Position numbers and translations under genes: made by a program | Notes under the pieces: generated by a model | The model's input: only the letters and a program-made list of their open reading frames with translations | What the model was told of the DNA's origin: nothing | The model's database searches: none | Part shown: in pieces, positions 1-9,604 of the stretch | How positions within the stretch are numbered: the first letter of the stretch is position 1 | Layout: each line of letters opens with the position of its first letter | Virus record (IMG/VR): IMGVR_UViG_3300006793_000097 | Coordinates: 1 to 37,751 of that record | Length of the DNA stretch: 37,751 nt | From: a virus | Direction: 5' to 3' (one strand)

Positions 1-464
1 CAGTTACCTTCAGGTCTTCTACGTACAAGCGTGGTATCATTATCTATTACTATTACATAATAAAATGTTTTTATATCAATAGTAGCATTATAAATTACAT
101 CTTGCTCTATAGTTCTTATTGTAGCAGAGCTATGCCTACCCTCTTCGTGCCTTAACCAACAAAGCTCTAGCTCGTTATTTAAGTATCTCCAACCAAGACG
201 TATAGAATACTTTTGATGTCTAAGGCCAAAATCGCTCATACCATATATTTTGTTTACATCATGTTGGTTTTCTGGTATCTCACTTTTGTATACAGCTGAT
301 TCGTCTAACATAAACTGAAAGCTTATTTTAGAATTTACCGGGTGATTTATAAAGCTACCCGAGCTGTGTTCACCAGCTGGTATTGTGTAAACTCTAAAAC
401 CAAGGTCATCAATTTCTTTTGTACACGAAATAAAAACGAATATTAATAGTATTCTTTTAATCAT
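1..464 (-). CDS. Putative phage lipoprotein, 3' end cut off by window edge
   Basis: An open frame of 154 codons without a stop reads from an ATG at 464 off the left edge. It begins MIKRILLIFVFISCTKEIDD: two basic residues, a short hydrophobic segment and a Cys at residue 14, which is a lipoprotein signal peptide with a relaxed lipobox (FIS-C). The acidic/Lys stretch right after the Cys resembles the signal that sends Bacteroidetes lipoproteins to the cell surface; that reading is inference. The rest is polar and looks beta-rich, with no domain I recognise. The start overlaps the end of the giant virion gene by 8 bases, so the two are probably translated together. Phage lipoproteins often alter the host surface or block superinfection, but nothing here proves that role. 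Confidence 0.72.
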   Translation of the reverse strand, partial: MIKRILLIFVFISCTKEIDDLGFRVYTIPAGEHSSGSFINHPVNSKISFQFMLDESAVYKSEIPENQHDVNKIYGMSDFGLRHQKYSIRLGWRYLNNELELCWLRHEEGRHSSATIRTIEQDVIYNATIDIKTFYYVIVIDNDTTLVRRRPEGN

Positions 465-3400
465 GGTAATAGCAAAGACCTGACTTATTGTTAGTTGTCA
501 TTTTACATCTTTTACCATTTGATTTAATTTTACTACATTGTACTTTTTTATTGTCTTTTCTTTTTTCTACTTTTTGGTGAACAGTACAGTAACCACCTTC
601 TAACGCTTTATTTTTACACCTAGCACCACTTCTACTTATACCAGCACAGATACCATCTTCTTTTTTTATGTTTTCTTTTTCTACTTGTTTGTTTTCTTGC
701 TCTCTTATCTTGTCGTTTTCTATTTTCTTTTGCTTTCTTTTTTCTTTAGAAATTTCTTTTTTAATTATTTTAACTTCTTTCTTAGCATCTAACAAGGCTT
801 GTGGTTGTATATCAAAACTCCAGCTACTCCAACCCATAACCATAGCTATTCTTTCTAATGTCCTATGATCACTGTTCATGGCTTCTCTTACGTTTCTAAT
901 TTTACCATGTATTCTTGATAGTGGCACATTTGTAGCTGCTTCAATTACAGAAAAAGCTGCGTCATACATTGGGTTGTCTATACTAGTCATAGGCATATGC
1001 TTTATAACATCTCTATTGAACTCCCAAGACTGCAAACCTCCATACATTTTTCTAGCTTTAATACCAATTGGAACAGCTAAATTTAATGCTTCAATAACAG
1101 TGTACGCATGATCTGCTCTGTGTTTTTTCTCTTCTTGTTCAAAAAACTCTAGTACAGTATTTTTTATTGTAGCAAATATTGCGCCATACAAACCAGAACC
1201 TCTTAATATAGTATCTGCCATACCATTTGCTATTCTACCATATCTTTGTTCGTCTTTTTGTTTTTTCTTTTCATCTTCTTCTTCATCATCTCCAAACGTT
1301 ACGGCAAACAATGCTTGTTGTAAACTATAGAATATAGCATTTTGGATTGCCCCGTAATATAGTATTTTTGATATATGAGTTTTAGTATCACCTCTACCAT
1401 TTATTAAATCTTGTGCAGCTCGTTTCATCAACCTGTTATACTGCATAGGCGTGTTTTGAAAAGCAAATATTATTTTACCAAGAGGTGATGCTTGTAGCTG
1501 TGATATTTTATCCGGTCTAGCAGACTGTTGAGTTTCTTCTGCTATTTCTTGAAACTCTATAAAAGCTTTTTCCATAGCCTCTTGCTTAGACATACCTTGT
1601 TTTATGTACTTGTTTATTCTATTTCTAATAAACGTAGCTCCACCAAAAGCAATTGCAAAACTATCAGCTATTTGTGTAGGTAAAAAACCTTTTTGCAACA
1701 AAATACCTATTGCTGTTTTTACAGGGTTTCTAGAACCTTTTACGGCTTCCACTAATTCATTAGCATTTACGTCGTGAGACAAACCAGCTCTTCTTTGTTT
1801 TAAGAAAGGTGAGTTAAACAACATTAAAAAGTCAGACCAAAATTGTTTTTGATTAGCAAAAGCCATACCTGCTTTTAATGGGTTGTTATCAGACCAGTTT
1901 ATAAAGTTAACCGTAGATAAAGTTTGTAGTAACGCAGATCTAGCGTTGAAAAACATTGTTGTACCAATAGAACCATGTACCCAGTTCATAAACTTGTTCA
2001 TATTACTATCTCCGCCTCTTTTATTTGTACCGTGTTTCATTCGGTAAAACATATCTTCTAATGCAATTCTATGATTTAAACCATATTGAGATTCAATTTT
2101 ATTTAAATTCTTTTCACTAAATATTGCATTCCAATTGTCTTGAAACTCTTGCAATAAAACATCTCTAGTTTTGTTTGTAATTTCGTTAAGATTTGAAGAT
2201 AAAGTTTCTGCTAACCAACCTATATCATCTGGTGTTTGTAATCCACCTGCTGTTTCTGATATTTTACCATATTGATCAGCATATAACTTAACTGCAGAAT
2301 CACCCTCAACAAATTTAACTATAGCATTTTTATCTGATTGGCTTAAACCAGGTAATTCTATACCAGCTTTAGCATAGTTGTATATCATCACAGCTTGCTC
2401 TAAAGTAAAGTCAATTCCATCAATTTTATCTTTTAACGCTTTGGTTATTTTTTTGTTTGATTTTTTTAAAGCTTTTAAATCTATTGAAACAGATTGTTTT
2501 ATCGCATTTAAAGCTCTAACAGCTTTCGCGTAAGGAACTATTATAGTATCATTAAAAAACTTCATCGCGGCTTCACCTTTTTTACCTTTGCCTAAAAACG
2601 GATATATTAATCCTTTTAAATCTTCAGCCGATGGTGGTAAGAAAAACTTCCACCTACCTTTTCCTTTCCCTCTTTGTCTTCCTTTGGCTTTACTAAATAC
2701 TTTTTCTTTTTTTATACCAGTTGTGTCCTCTATTATTTTATTAAACTCAGCATCTAAGTCTTCATCTTTCCTGCTAAACTCCATGTTACCACCTCTTACT
2801 TGTACTGACTTTCCTTTTATATCTAGCTGATCCATAACATCTTTTACAGCGTCAACATTAGGTAAAGCATCGTCTACAAAATAAACATCATTATAACCTT
2901 CACCATACTTGTTTGCTATCCAAGCTCCTTTTGCCGCTCCAGTGCTATCACCTAGGCCAGTTATATTTTCAATAGGTATATTTATACCTTTTGATTTTAA
3001 CCACTCATGTATAGCTATTGCAGATGCTTGTGGCCTTGCTGTTAATACAAAAGTATTTTCTGGTCCAAACTTTTTTATTCTATTTCTAAGTTTTTGCATT
3101 AAAGGCCCTTCAACACCACCTCTTACGTTTACAAAGTCATTAAAGTTAAACTCGTAGCCATCTTTCATTAGTTGCGGACCTTTTATTGGCCATTGTTCAC
3201 TACTTATTTTTACCTCGTTTCCAGTCTGTGGATCTGTAGCTATAACAAAATTTTCTCCCTTAACAATTAATGTTTCATCAAAATCAAAAGCACTCATACC
3301 TCTTGAAGGTACTTTTTTGCTTTTCATCATTGAGTTTTTGCTTTTTATTAATCTAGGTAAAGAACCAAAACCTTGCTCTCTAACATGTCCTTTTGTTTCT

Positions 3401-6400
3401 TTAAAATGCTTAACTATTTCTATAGCAGTGCTAGATGTTTCTTCTATATTGTTTTCTTTAGGCGATATACTTTTTATAGGTTGCAGCATTACTGGGTCTA
3501 CATCAGGATCTTTAGCAAGATTCATTAACGTTACAGGGTCAAACATCCTACCACCATCAGTAGGTGATTTAGTTTGTAAACCAGCAGCTGTCATAGCATC
3601 GTCCCAAGCTGCGGGTATAACATTTACCTCGTAACCATCAAAAACAGAGTCTATGTCAAGCTCTCCATTTTTTTGATAAGACTCTACTATTCTTTTGTTT
3701 ATCTCTGCTTTTGATACAGAATGTTCAAACCTTAAAACATCTTTTATTGGAATTCCATTTTTATTAGCCCAAGCAATAATTTTACTTACGTTTTTTACAA
3801 TACCTCTTACTGGCGCAGATTTTCTAAGAGCAGAGTTCATACCAGCACCTAAAGTTGTCATTAAAGCGCCAAACTCTTTCATTGTCATTTCACCTTTCTG
3901 AACTTTTTTCCAAGCGTTGTCTAATATTGTTTTTGCTAAAACTCTGGCTTCTTGTGACTGCTCCTCTCTTTTAGCACCATCTCTATCTTTTATAACAGCT
4001 TCTGTAGTTTCTTTCAGTTGAGTTGTTTCAACAACAACCCATTCGCTTTTACCGTCCCAAACTTTAACAGTATTACCCTCTTGTTTTATCCATGTTTTAG
4101 TTTCTGGATTTTTTATTATTTTTGGATTATCAGTATTGTTCATTAAAGCAAGGTGGTCAGAAGCTGTCATGACCGATTTGCTACGGTTACCAGGTGTAAC
4201 CATTTCACCTTTTTTGTTTTTAACCAAAGCAGGGACACCATCAGCACTGTTAGTCGGGTTGTCTACAACATTTAAATCCCCGTCTTTTCGTGGTATACTT
4301 CTACCATCTCCAATTTTTCCTGAACCAGAAAAAGATAATTTAAAAGAATCTTGCATAACAGTTCTACCAGCGTCAACTTGTGAAACACCGTTTTCAACTA
4401 GTTCGCCAGGGGTGTCTTGCGCGACTTTTCTTAGTCGACTTACTCCAGAATAATTACCATCTTCATCTTTTACCGTGTAAACATCACTTATGTTGCCTTT
4501 AATACCAAGAGCTTTTTTAAGACTAAGTTCTACAGCTGCTTGATCTAACCTAGCAACAATAAACTGCTCAATGTTAATATCAATTGCTTCTGAAGCTTTT
4601 ATTTCCATAAACATTTCTACATCTGCCTTTAAAGCTTTAGCTTCTTTTTTAGCTTGCTTAGTTAATGTTTTTAAACCATAAGCATTTTGTATTATGTTGT
4701 TTGCTTTTTCAATAGTAATACCTTCTGGACTACCATAATTAGCTAACACCTCGTCAAGTATAAAATCAATTGGATCTTGCTTTGCTTTTTTACTGTAACT
4801 CATCTCTGATTTACCATCAGATATTTTAGCGGCAAGTTTTTCACTTAACAAACCGTTTTGTAATCCTTCAAGCTTTATGTTTTGAAGAGCTGATAATGCA
4901 GATAAGTTAAGTACTAGTTGTCTTATAGCGCCATCAGAAGACGTGCCAGGTCTAAAAGTACCGTCTGGATTAATACCAAAAGTGTCTAGCCAGTCGTTTT
5001 GATCTACAGAGCTCATCTTGTCTTGTCTAGCTTTACCTACACCACTACCACTCTGATCTTTGCCACCCATATCAATTCTACTACCTTTGTCGTAAAATTT
5101 ACCTAAAGCTCCTCTAGCTATACCAGTTGCCTTGCCAGTTCTATCTTCACCTTCTGGAAGCAAGTCAAACATTGCCGGGTTAAATGTACCGTCTTGATTT
5201 AAACTTTTACTAAGTATTAGTTCTTGAGCTCGAACTCTCATTGTATCGTCTAAGTCTTGGTTTGCTAGTATTCTAGCTGGTTCAATACCAAACTCTCCAG
5301 ATATAACCTCTAAAATACCATATAATGGTCCTAAAGGCGTCACATCACCTTCTTTTGTAGGTCTTTTTATTACGCCATCTTTTTCAACTTTAGCAACTTC
5401 ACCAACTAGTTTTTTAAAATCCTTATAAAACAATCCGTCAAAACTACCTTTGTAATTAGTTACAATATCTTTTATTTTTGCCTTACCATCTTGAGATATT
5501 CCTAAAACATTGTCAACAATTAATCCGGTTATAATTTCTTGAATAGCTTGTCTAGCGCCGGGCGACAAGTCCATGTTTTCTAAACGCTCCATATAAGCGT
5601 CGGACTCTGATTGTAATGTTTCACTTAAATCACCATAATCACCATAAACTTTGTCAATAGAAGTTATACCTTCATCTGGAGTAGCTTGGTTCATCTCAGC
5701 CAACACATCACCTTTAGCTCTAAATATAATTGATTTACCAGCTCCACCTGAAACACCCGTTAACCAACCAAATAAACTTTCATTTATAGCTGGATTAAAG
5801 TTAGCTCTTAATCTATTTCCTAATTTTTCTTTTACTTTTCTTACGTAATCTCTCATTGGTCCTGCTTCAAGATTTATACCTGCAGCAATTAAACCGTCTA
5901 ACCTAGGAGTGTTTTCAATAAAATTCATTGCTTCCCAAGAATCAATTGAATCTAAAAACTCTTGTTTAGTGTTGTATTTTTTAGATCCATCATCGTTTTG
6001 GACATACTGATCAAAATCTTTTTTAACTAACGGATCTTCTTTTAAAACTTGATCAACATTTTTAGAAAAACTTGTTTCAGCATCAGTTGGTGCTTTAGCT
6101 CCTTCAAACATTTTACCCTTAGCGCCATTAGCTATCATACGGGCTATAGCTTTGTTAGGTTTGTTTTTTCTAACAGAAACATCATAATCTCTCATGAAGT
6201 TTTTAATATCTTCTGCGGTGTCAAGGCTAATGTCATGGCCTAAATAGTTTTGTGCAAAACGTCTAAACACGCCTTTCATTTTTGTAAAAAAACTATCATT
6301 AAATTTTATTTGACCATTACGATACATTTCCATTGCAATAGCCATTGCCTCCTCACCTTGTTTTGTTGCCTTGTACCCACCAACTCTTTTGTTAAACAAG

Positions 6401-9400
6401 TCAATGTCTTTTTCAGACATAAAAACGCTTTTATCGTTTAGTATATCTATAACAGCACTACCTAGTTTTTTTCTTGCAGCAGGGTCTTGTTTTAACGTAT
6501 TGTAAAAAGCGCCATGAACAAACTCGTGTGACGCCGTGTTAAACATACCGTCTGTCAATGCTGTTTCTTTATTAACAAGCATTTCAATACGTTCTAAACC
6601 ACCATCTTTGTTAAATACCGGTCTCATACCACCATAGTTTTGAGACTCACGACTTATAAAATCTAACGCATTTCCAACATCACCAACTTGCGACTCTGCC
6701 ATTTTTAAAGCTTCTTTGGCTTCAGCTATTTCTTCTGGCGTAGAGTTTGGATCATTAATTATTTCTGAAGCAGCTTGTTTTAAACCCAAGTTATAACTAC
6801 CAATATTTTCAACCCCAGCTATAGAAGCGTCATATTCATCTTGAGATATGTTTTCGCCCATTTGGTTTGAATCAACCTCTCTAGTTACAAATGGCACTCC
6901 ACCTTGTTCAGCAACTTCTTTTTCATAAGCTTTCATAGCCTCCATCTCTTGTTTATAGTTGTCGTCAACTACATTTGAAGGGTACTTATCTAATACTTTT
7001 TGTTTCTTTTTATTGTTCTTATCAACTTTACTTCGCAGCGCGTCTATTTCCTCTGTTTTTTGTTCTGGCGTTAGATTTTGATCAGCCATAATGTTTTCAG
7101 CGCTTTGTCTAGCTTGGAGGTTTGCTTTTTCTATATTTATTAACTGTTTCTTTTCAGCTTTGCTTAAAAGATTTACACGTTTAATATCTTGCTCTATTAA
7201 TTCGTTTGCTTCATTAACAAGGTTAGCATGTTCTTCTTCTAGTCTAGCTCTTCTAACGGTAACACCTGCACCTTCTTGACCCATCATTGATGCAAGTGAC
7301 TTACTAACTTCGCTTATTCTATTAGCTATTTTACCAACCCTTTGATTATTGTCTTCACCTTGAAACGGTGCAACTAACTTAGGCGCTAGTCTTAAACCTT
7401 GTAAACCACTACTAATAACACCACCACTAATAAAAGATTCACCAACACCATCGTATATATTAACATCTTTGTTTCCAGATAAAATATCTGCAAGATTACT
7501 ACCCATACTAGCTAAACTCTCTGAAAAACCTTCTTCAAAAAATTCCGCACCAGTGCTTTTAATATTGTTAAAAGTAAATATATTTTTTCTTAAATAACTT
7601 TCGTAACCTAGTTTAGCAGCATCTTTACCTGCTTTTTTAGTAAGTGACTGAGCTGTTTTACCAACCGCACCAAGAGTAACTCTTTCAGATAATGCTTCCA
7701 TTGTACCACTAAAAGATGCGTTTGCAACCATAGTACCATAACTTAAATTTTGCCCATACAAACCACCAGTTCGCATGTACAAATCTTTTTCATCTTGTAA
7801 TTGTCTATACTTATTACCCGCTGCAGAAGCACCCATAACATACAAAGAAGCACCACCAGTAGCTGCCATTAATGCTAGGTTTGGTATTTGTTGTGCAAAT
7901 AGATTTGCTGACCACTCTACAGCATCTCCAAAACTACCTATTTCGCCAAACTCAACAGGTCTTCTAACTTTGTTGGTAATATTAAGTTCTTGCCACTTAT
8001 CTAGCTTATCACCAAATCTTGTCCAACGGCTTGATGTTGTTGTTATACTTTTACCAGCTATATTTCTTGTTTCTTTTTCATCTGCAAAAACCCAACCTAT
8101 AGGCGAGCTATTTCTATATGCACTTTGCATGTAGCCTTCTAAAGCTGGATCGTCAATAAGTTTTATTACTTCTTCTGGCATTTGAAAAACCATATCTAAA
8201 GAATCTCCAAGACCTTGTACTAAATCTATAGCTGCGTTACCTAGATTAGCAAACCAAGTGGTAACAACACCTCTGTTTCTGCCAATTTCACCAGCTATAA
8301 CTCTAAGCTCATTTTCTTCTAAACTACCTTTTTCAAGCTTTTGAAATAACTTGTTTGATAGCTTTATGTATTTTTTTCCTTCATCAGATAGAAAATTATA
8401 TCTAGCACCATTTTTTCTATATTCAAATATTTTTTTATCTAGCTCTTCTTGTGCTTTTTTAATCTCTTCATCACTATTATACTCTTTGTTTTGAGCATTT
8501 TCAATTTCTTTTTCAATGTCTGTTTCATCAAAATACTTTACTAATTCTTTTAGTTCTTTGTCTATGCTTGTAAGATCTTCATTTACTATTTGAAACTTTT
8601 GTAAAAGATCTTCGTTTTCTTTAATTTTTTTATCACGTCTTTTATTAGCAACGCCGGTAAGCTCTCTTTCTTCATCACTTTCATAAAAAGCAACTCCACC
8701 TTTGTCTTTTTTTAGTTTTTCAGCTATTCTATCTTCAAACTTACTTTGCTTTTTATCTTCTTTAAATTGTTCTAATACAAAATCACTTTGCTTTTTTAAC
8801 TTTTCTTCATCGCCATTAATTTCTTCTTCAGTTCTTTGCAAAACATCTTTAAATTTTTCGCTATTTAATATTTTTTGTTTTACTAACGCTTTATCTTCTT
8901 CGTTTGTTACACTATCATATTCTATTTTTTCATTTGAATTTTCTTCAAAATACTTTTGCAATGCTTGATTTTGCGTGTATGTTTGTTCAAGTTTAGTATA
9001 AAATTGAGCGTCATCTGTCTTGTTACTAATATTATTTTTCTCTAAAAGATCTTGTTTTCTTTTAACTTCAGCAAAAAATTCTAAATCTTCTTGAGAGGTT
9101 GGAATATTATTTGTACCGCCAGCTGTAGATTTAATCATCTTGGCACTACTTTTATTTTTGTTATGTTGATTTACAGCATCAATTATTTCTTGATTAGTGG
9201 CACCTGGCATATCCCAAGCCTCTCTAACTTTATCAAAATAATTGTTAGCGTTATCATACTTGTTGTTAACGTCTTTAGTTTCTTCTGCAGATATTTTTCT
9301 AGTTTCGTCAGCTATTTCATCTAAATAACCCTCAGGAGTGTCTTCGCGTTGTGGAGCGGGTGGTGTAAAGCCAGGCCTTGGAGGCACGTTTATTGTTGGT

Positions 9401-9600
9401 GAGGCTTTTTCTTTTTCTTCTTTTTCAATATTAGATATACTATCGGAAGCAAATTCATCAGAAGAATACTCAGGTACTGGTTGTTCTACAACTTGTGACT
9501 CTGGATATTTTTTTTGATAGTTTACTATAAACTTTTCAATATCTTTTTCAGGATAACCCTGATTTAACATGTAAGCTACATACTCCTTTAGTTCACTCAT
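457..9600 (-). CDS. Giant polyvalent virion/ejection protein (3047 aa) with zincin, HAD and zinc-knuckle domains
   Basis: Probably an internal virion protein injected with the genome. Visible parts in order: a short helical N-terminus; a long charged, coiled-coil-rich region (about 60-440); hydrophobic Gly/Ala-rich segments near 560-590; a zincin-like site HEFVH at about 1025-1029 with a downstream EEAMAIAMEM helix that could supply the third metal ligand; a long region without clear homology; a HAD-type phosphatase domain at about 2102-2290 (FDFDETL, VLTARP, then FVDDALPNVD); a helical, partly hydrophobic region ending near 2900; a Lys/Glu-rich coiled coil; and two zinc knuckles, C2985-x9-C2995-x9-C3005-x2-H3008 and C3022-x9-C3032-x10-C3043-x2-H3046. 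This mosaic fits the phage polyvalent-protein class. The start is 4 bases after the stop of the previous gene. No DxDGD-type RNA polymerase motif was seen. The individual activities are predicted from motifs only. Confidence 0.85.
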   Translation of the reverse strand: MSELKEYVAYMLNQGYPEKDIEKFIVNYQKKYPESQVVEQPVPEYSSDEFASDSISNIEKEEKEKASPTINVPPRPGFTPPAPQREDTPEGYLDEIADETRKISAEETKDVNNKYDNANNYFDKVREAWDMPGATNQEIIDAVNQHNKNKSSAKMIKSTAGGTNNIPTSQEDLEFFAEVKRKQDLLEKNNISNKTDDAQFYTKLEQTYTQNQALQKYFEENSNEKIEYDSVTNEEDKALVKQKILNSEKFKDVLQRTEEEINGDEEKLKKQSDFVLEQFKEDKKQSKFEDRIAEKLKKDKGGVAFYESDEERELTGVANKRRDKKIKENEDLLQKFQIVNEDLTSIDKELKELVKYFDETDIEKEIENAQNKEYNSDEEIKKAQEELDKKIFEYRKNGARYNFLSDEGKKYIKLSNKLFQKLEKGSLEENELRVIAGEIGRNRGVVTTWFANLGNAAIDLVQGLGDSLDMVFQMPEEVIKLIDDPALEGYMQSAYRNSSPIGWVFADEKETRNIAGKSITTTSSRWTRFGDKLDKWQELNITNKVRRPVEFGEIGSFGDAVEWSANLFAQQIPNLALMAATGGASLYVMGASAAGNKYRQLQDEKDLYMRTGGLYGQNLSYGTMVANASFSGTMEALSERVTLGAVGKTAQSLTKKAGKDAAKLGYESYLRKNIFTFNNIKSTGAEFFEEGFSESLASMGSNLADILSGNKDVNIYDGVGESFISGGVISSGLQGLRLAPKLVAPFQGEDNNQRVGKIANRISEVSKSLASMMGQEGAGVTVRRARLEEEHANLVNEANELIEQDIKRVNLLSKAEKKQLINIEKANLQARQSAENIMADQNLTPEQKTEEIDALRSKVDKNNKKKQKVLDKYPSNVVDDNYKQEMEAMKAYEKEVAEQGGVPFVTREVDSNQMGENISQDEYDASIAGVENIGSYNLGLKQAASEIINDPNSTPEEIAEAKEALKMAESQVGDVGNALDFISRESQNYGGMRPVFNKDGGLERIEMLVNKETALTDGMFNTASHEFVHGAFYNTLKQDPAARKKLGSAVIDILNDKSVFMSEKDIDLFNKRVGGYKATKQGEEAMAIAMEMYRNGQIKFNDSFFTKMKGVFRRFAQNYLGHDISLDTAEDIKNFMRDYDVSVRKNKPNKAIARMIANGAKGKMFEGAKAPTDAETSFSKNVDQVLKEDPLVKKDFDQYVQNDDGSKKYNTKQEFLDSIDSWEAMNFIENTPRLDGLIAAGINLEAGPMRDYVRKVKEKLGNRLRANFNPAINESLFGWLTGVSGGAGKSIIFRAKGDVLAEMNQATPDEGITSIDKVYGDYGDLSETLQSESDAYMERLENMDLSPGARQAIQEIITGLIVDNVLGISQDGKAKIKDIVTNYKGSFDGLFYKDFKKLVGEVAKVEKDGVIKRPTKEGDVTPLGPLYGILEVISGEFGIEPARILANQDLDDTMRVRAQELILSKSLNQDGTFNPAMFDLLPEGEDRTGKATGIARGALGKFYDKGSRIDMGGKDQSGSGVGKARQDKMSSVDQNDWLDTFGINPDGTFRPGTSSDGAIRQLVLNLSALSALQNIKLEGLQNGLLSEKLAAKISDGKSEMSYSKKAKQDPIDFILDEVLANYGSPEGITIEKANNIIQNAYGLKTLTKQAKKEAKALKADVEMFMEIKASEAIDINIEQFIVARLDQAAVELSLKKALGIKGNISDVYTVKDEDGNYSGVSRLRKVAQDTPGELVENGVSQVDAGRTVMQDSFKLSFSGSGKIGDGRSIPRKDGDLNVVDNPTNSADGVPALVKNKKGEMVTPGNRSKSVMTASDHLALMNNTDNPKIIKNPETKTWIKQEGNTVKVWDGKSEWVVVETTQLKETTEAVIKDRDGAKREEQSQEARVLAKTILDNAWKKVQKGEMTMKEFGALMTTLGAGMNSALRKSAPVRGIVKNVSKIIAWANKNGIPIKDVLRFEHSVSKAEINKRIVESYQKNGELDIDSVFDGYEVNVIPAAWDDAMTAAGLQTKSPTDGGRMFDPVTLMNLAKDPDVDPVMLQPIKSISPKENNIEETSSTAIEIVKHFKETKGHVREQGFGSLPRLIKSKNSMMKSKKVPSRGMSAFDFDETLIVKGENFVIATDPQTGNEVKISSEQWPIKGPQLMKDGYEFNFNDFVNVRGGVEGPLMQKLRNRIKKFGPENTFVLTARPQASAIAIHEWLKSKGINIPIENITGLGDSTGAAKGAWIANKYGEGYNDVYFVDDALPNVDAVKDVMDQLDIKGKSVQVRGGNMEFSRKDEDLDAEFNKIIEDTTGIKKEKVFSKAKGRQRGKGKGRWKFFLPPSAEDLKGLIYPFLGKGKKGEAAMKFFNDTIIVPYAKAVRALNAIKQSVSIDLKALKKSNKKITKALKDKIDGIDFTLEQAVMIYNYAKAGIELPGLSQSDKNAIVKFVEGDSAVKLYADQYGKISETAGGLQTPDDIGWLAETLSSNLNEITNKTRDVLLQEFQDNWNAIFSEKNLNKIESQYGLNHRIALEDMFYRMKHGTNKRGGDSNMNKFMNWVHGSIGTTMFFNARSALLQTLSTVNFINWSDNNPLKAGMAFANQKQFWSDFLMLFNSPFLKQRRAGLSHDVNANELVEAVKGSRNPVKTAIGILLQKGFLPTQIADSFAIAFGGATFIRNRINKYIKQGMSKQEAMEKAFIEFQEIAEETQQSARPDKISQLQASPLGKIIFAFQNTPMQYNRLMKRAAQDLINGRGDTKTHISKILYYGAIQNAIFYSLQQALFAVTFGDDEEEDEKKKQKDEQRYGRIANGMADTILRGSGLYGAIFATIKNTVLEFFEQEEKKHRADHAYTVIEALNLAVPIGIKARKMYGGLQSWEFNRDVIKHMPMTSIDNPMYDAAFSVIEAATNVPLSRIHGKIRNVREAMNSDHRTLERIAMVMGWSSWSFDIQPQALLDAKKEVKIIKKEISKEKRKQKKIENDKIREQENKQVEKENIKKEDGICAGISRSGARCKNKALEGGYCTVHQKVEKRKDNKKVQCSKIKSNGKRCKMTTNNKSGLCYYHD

Positions 9601-9604
9601 TTAA

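Noticed and set aside
457-9600. Virion RNA polymerase in the giant protein
   Set aside because: I looked for DxDGD or similar catalytic motifs, as in crAss-like giant proteins, and found none; the DADGD of the neighbouring protein is an EF-hand loop.
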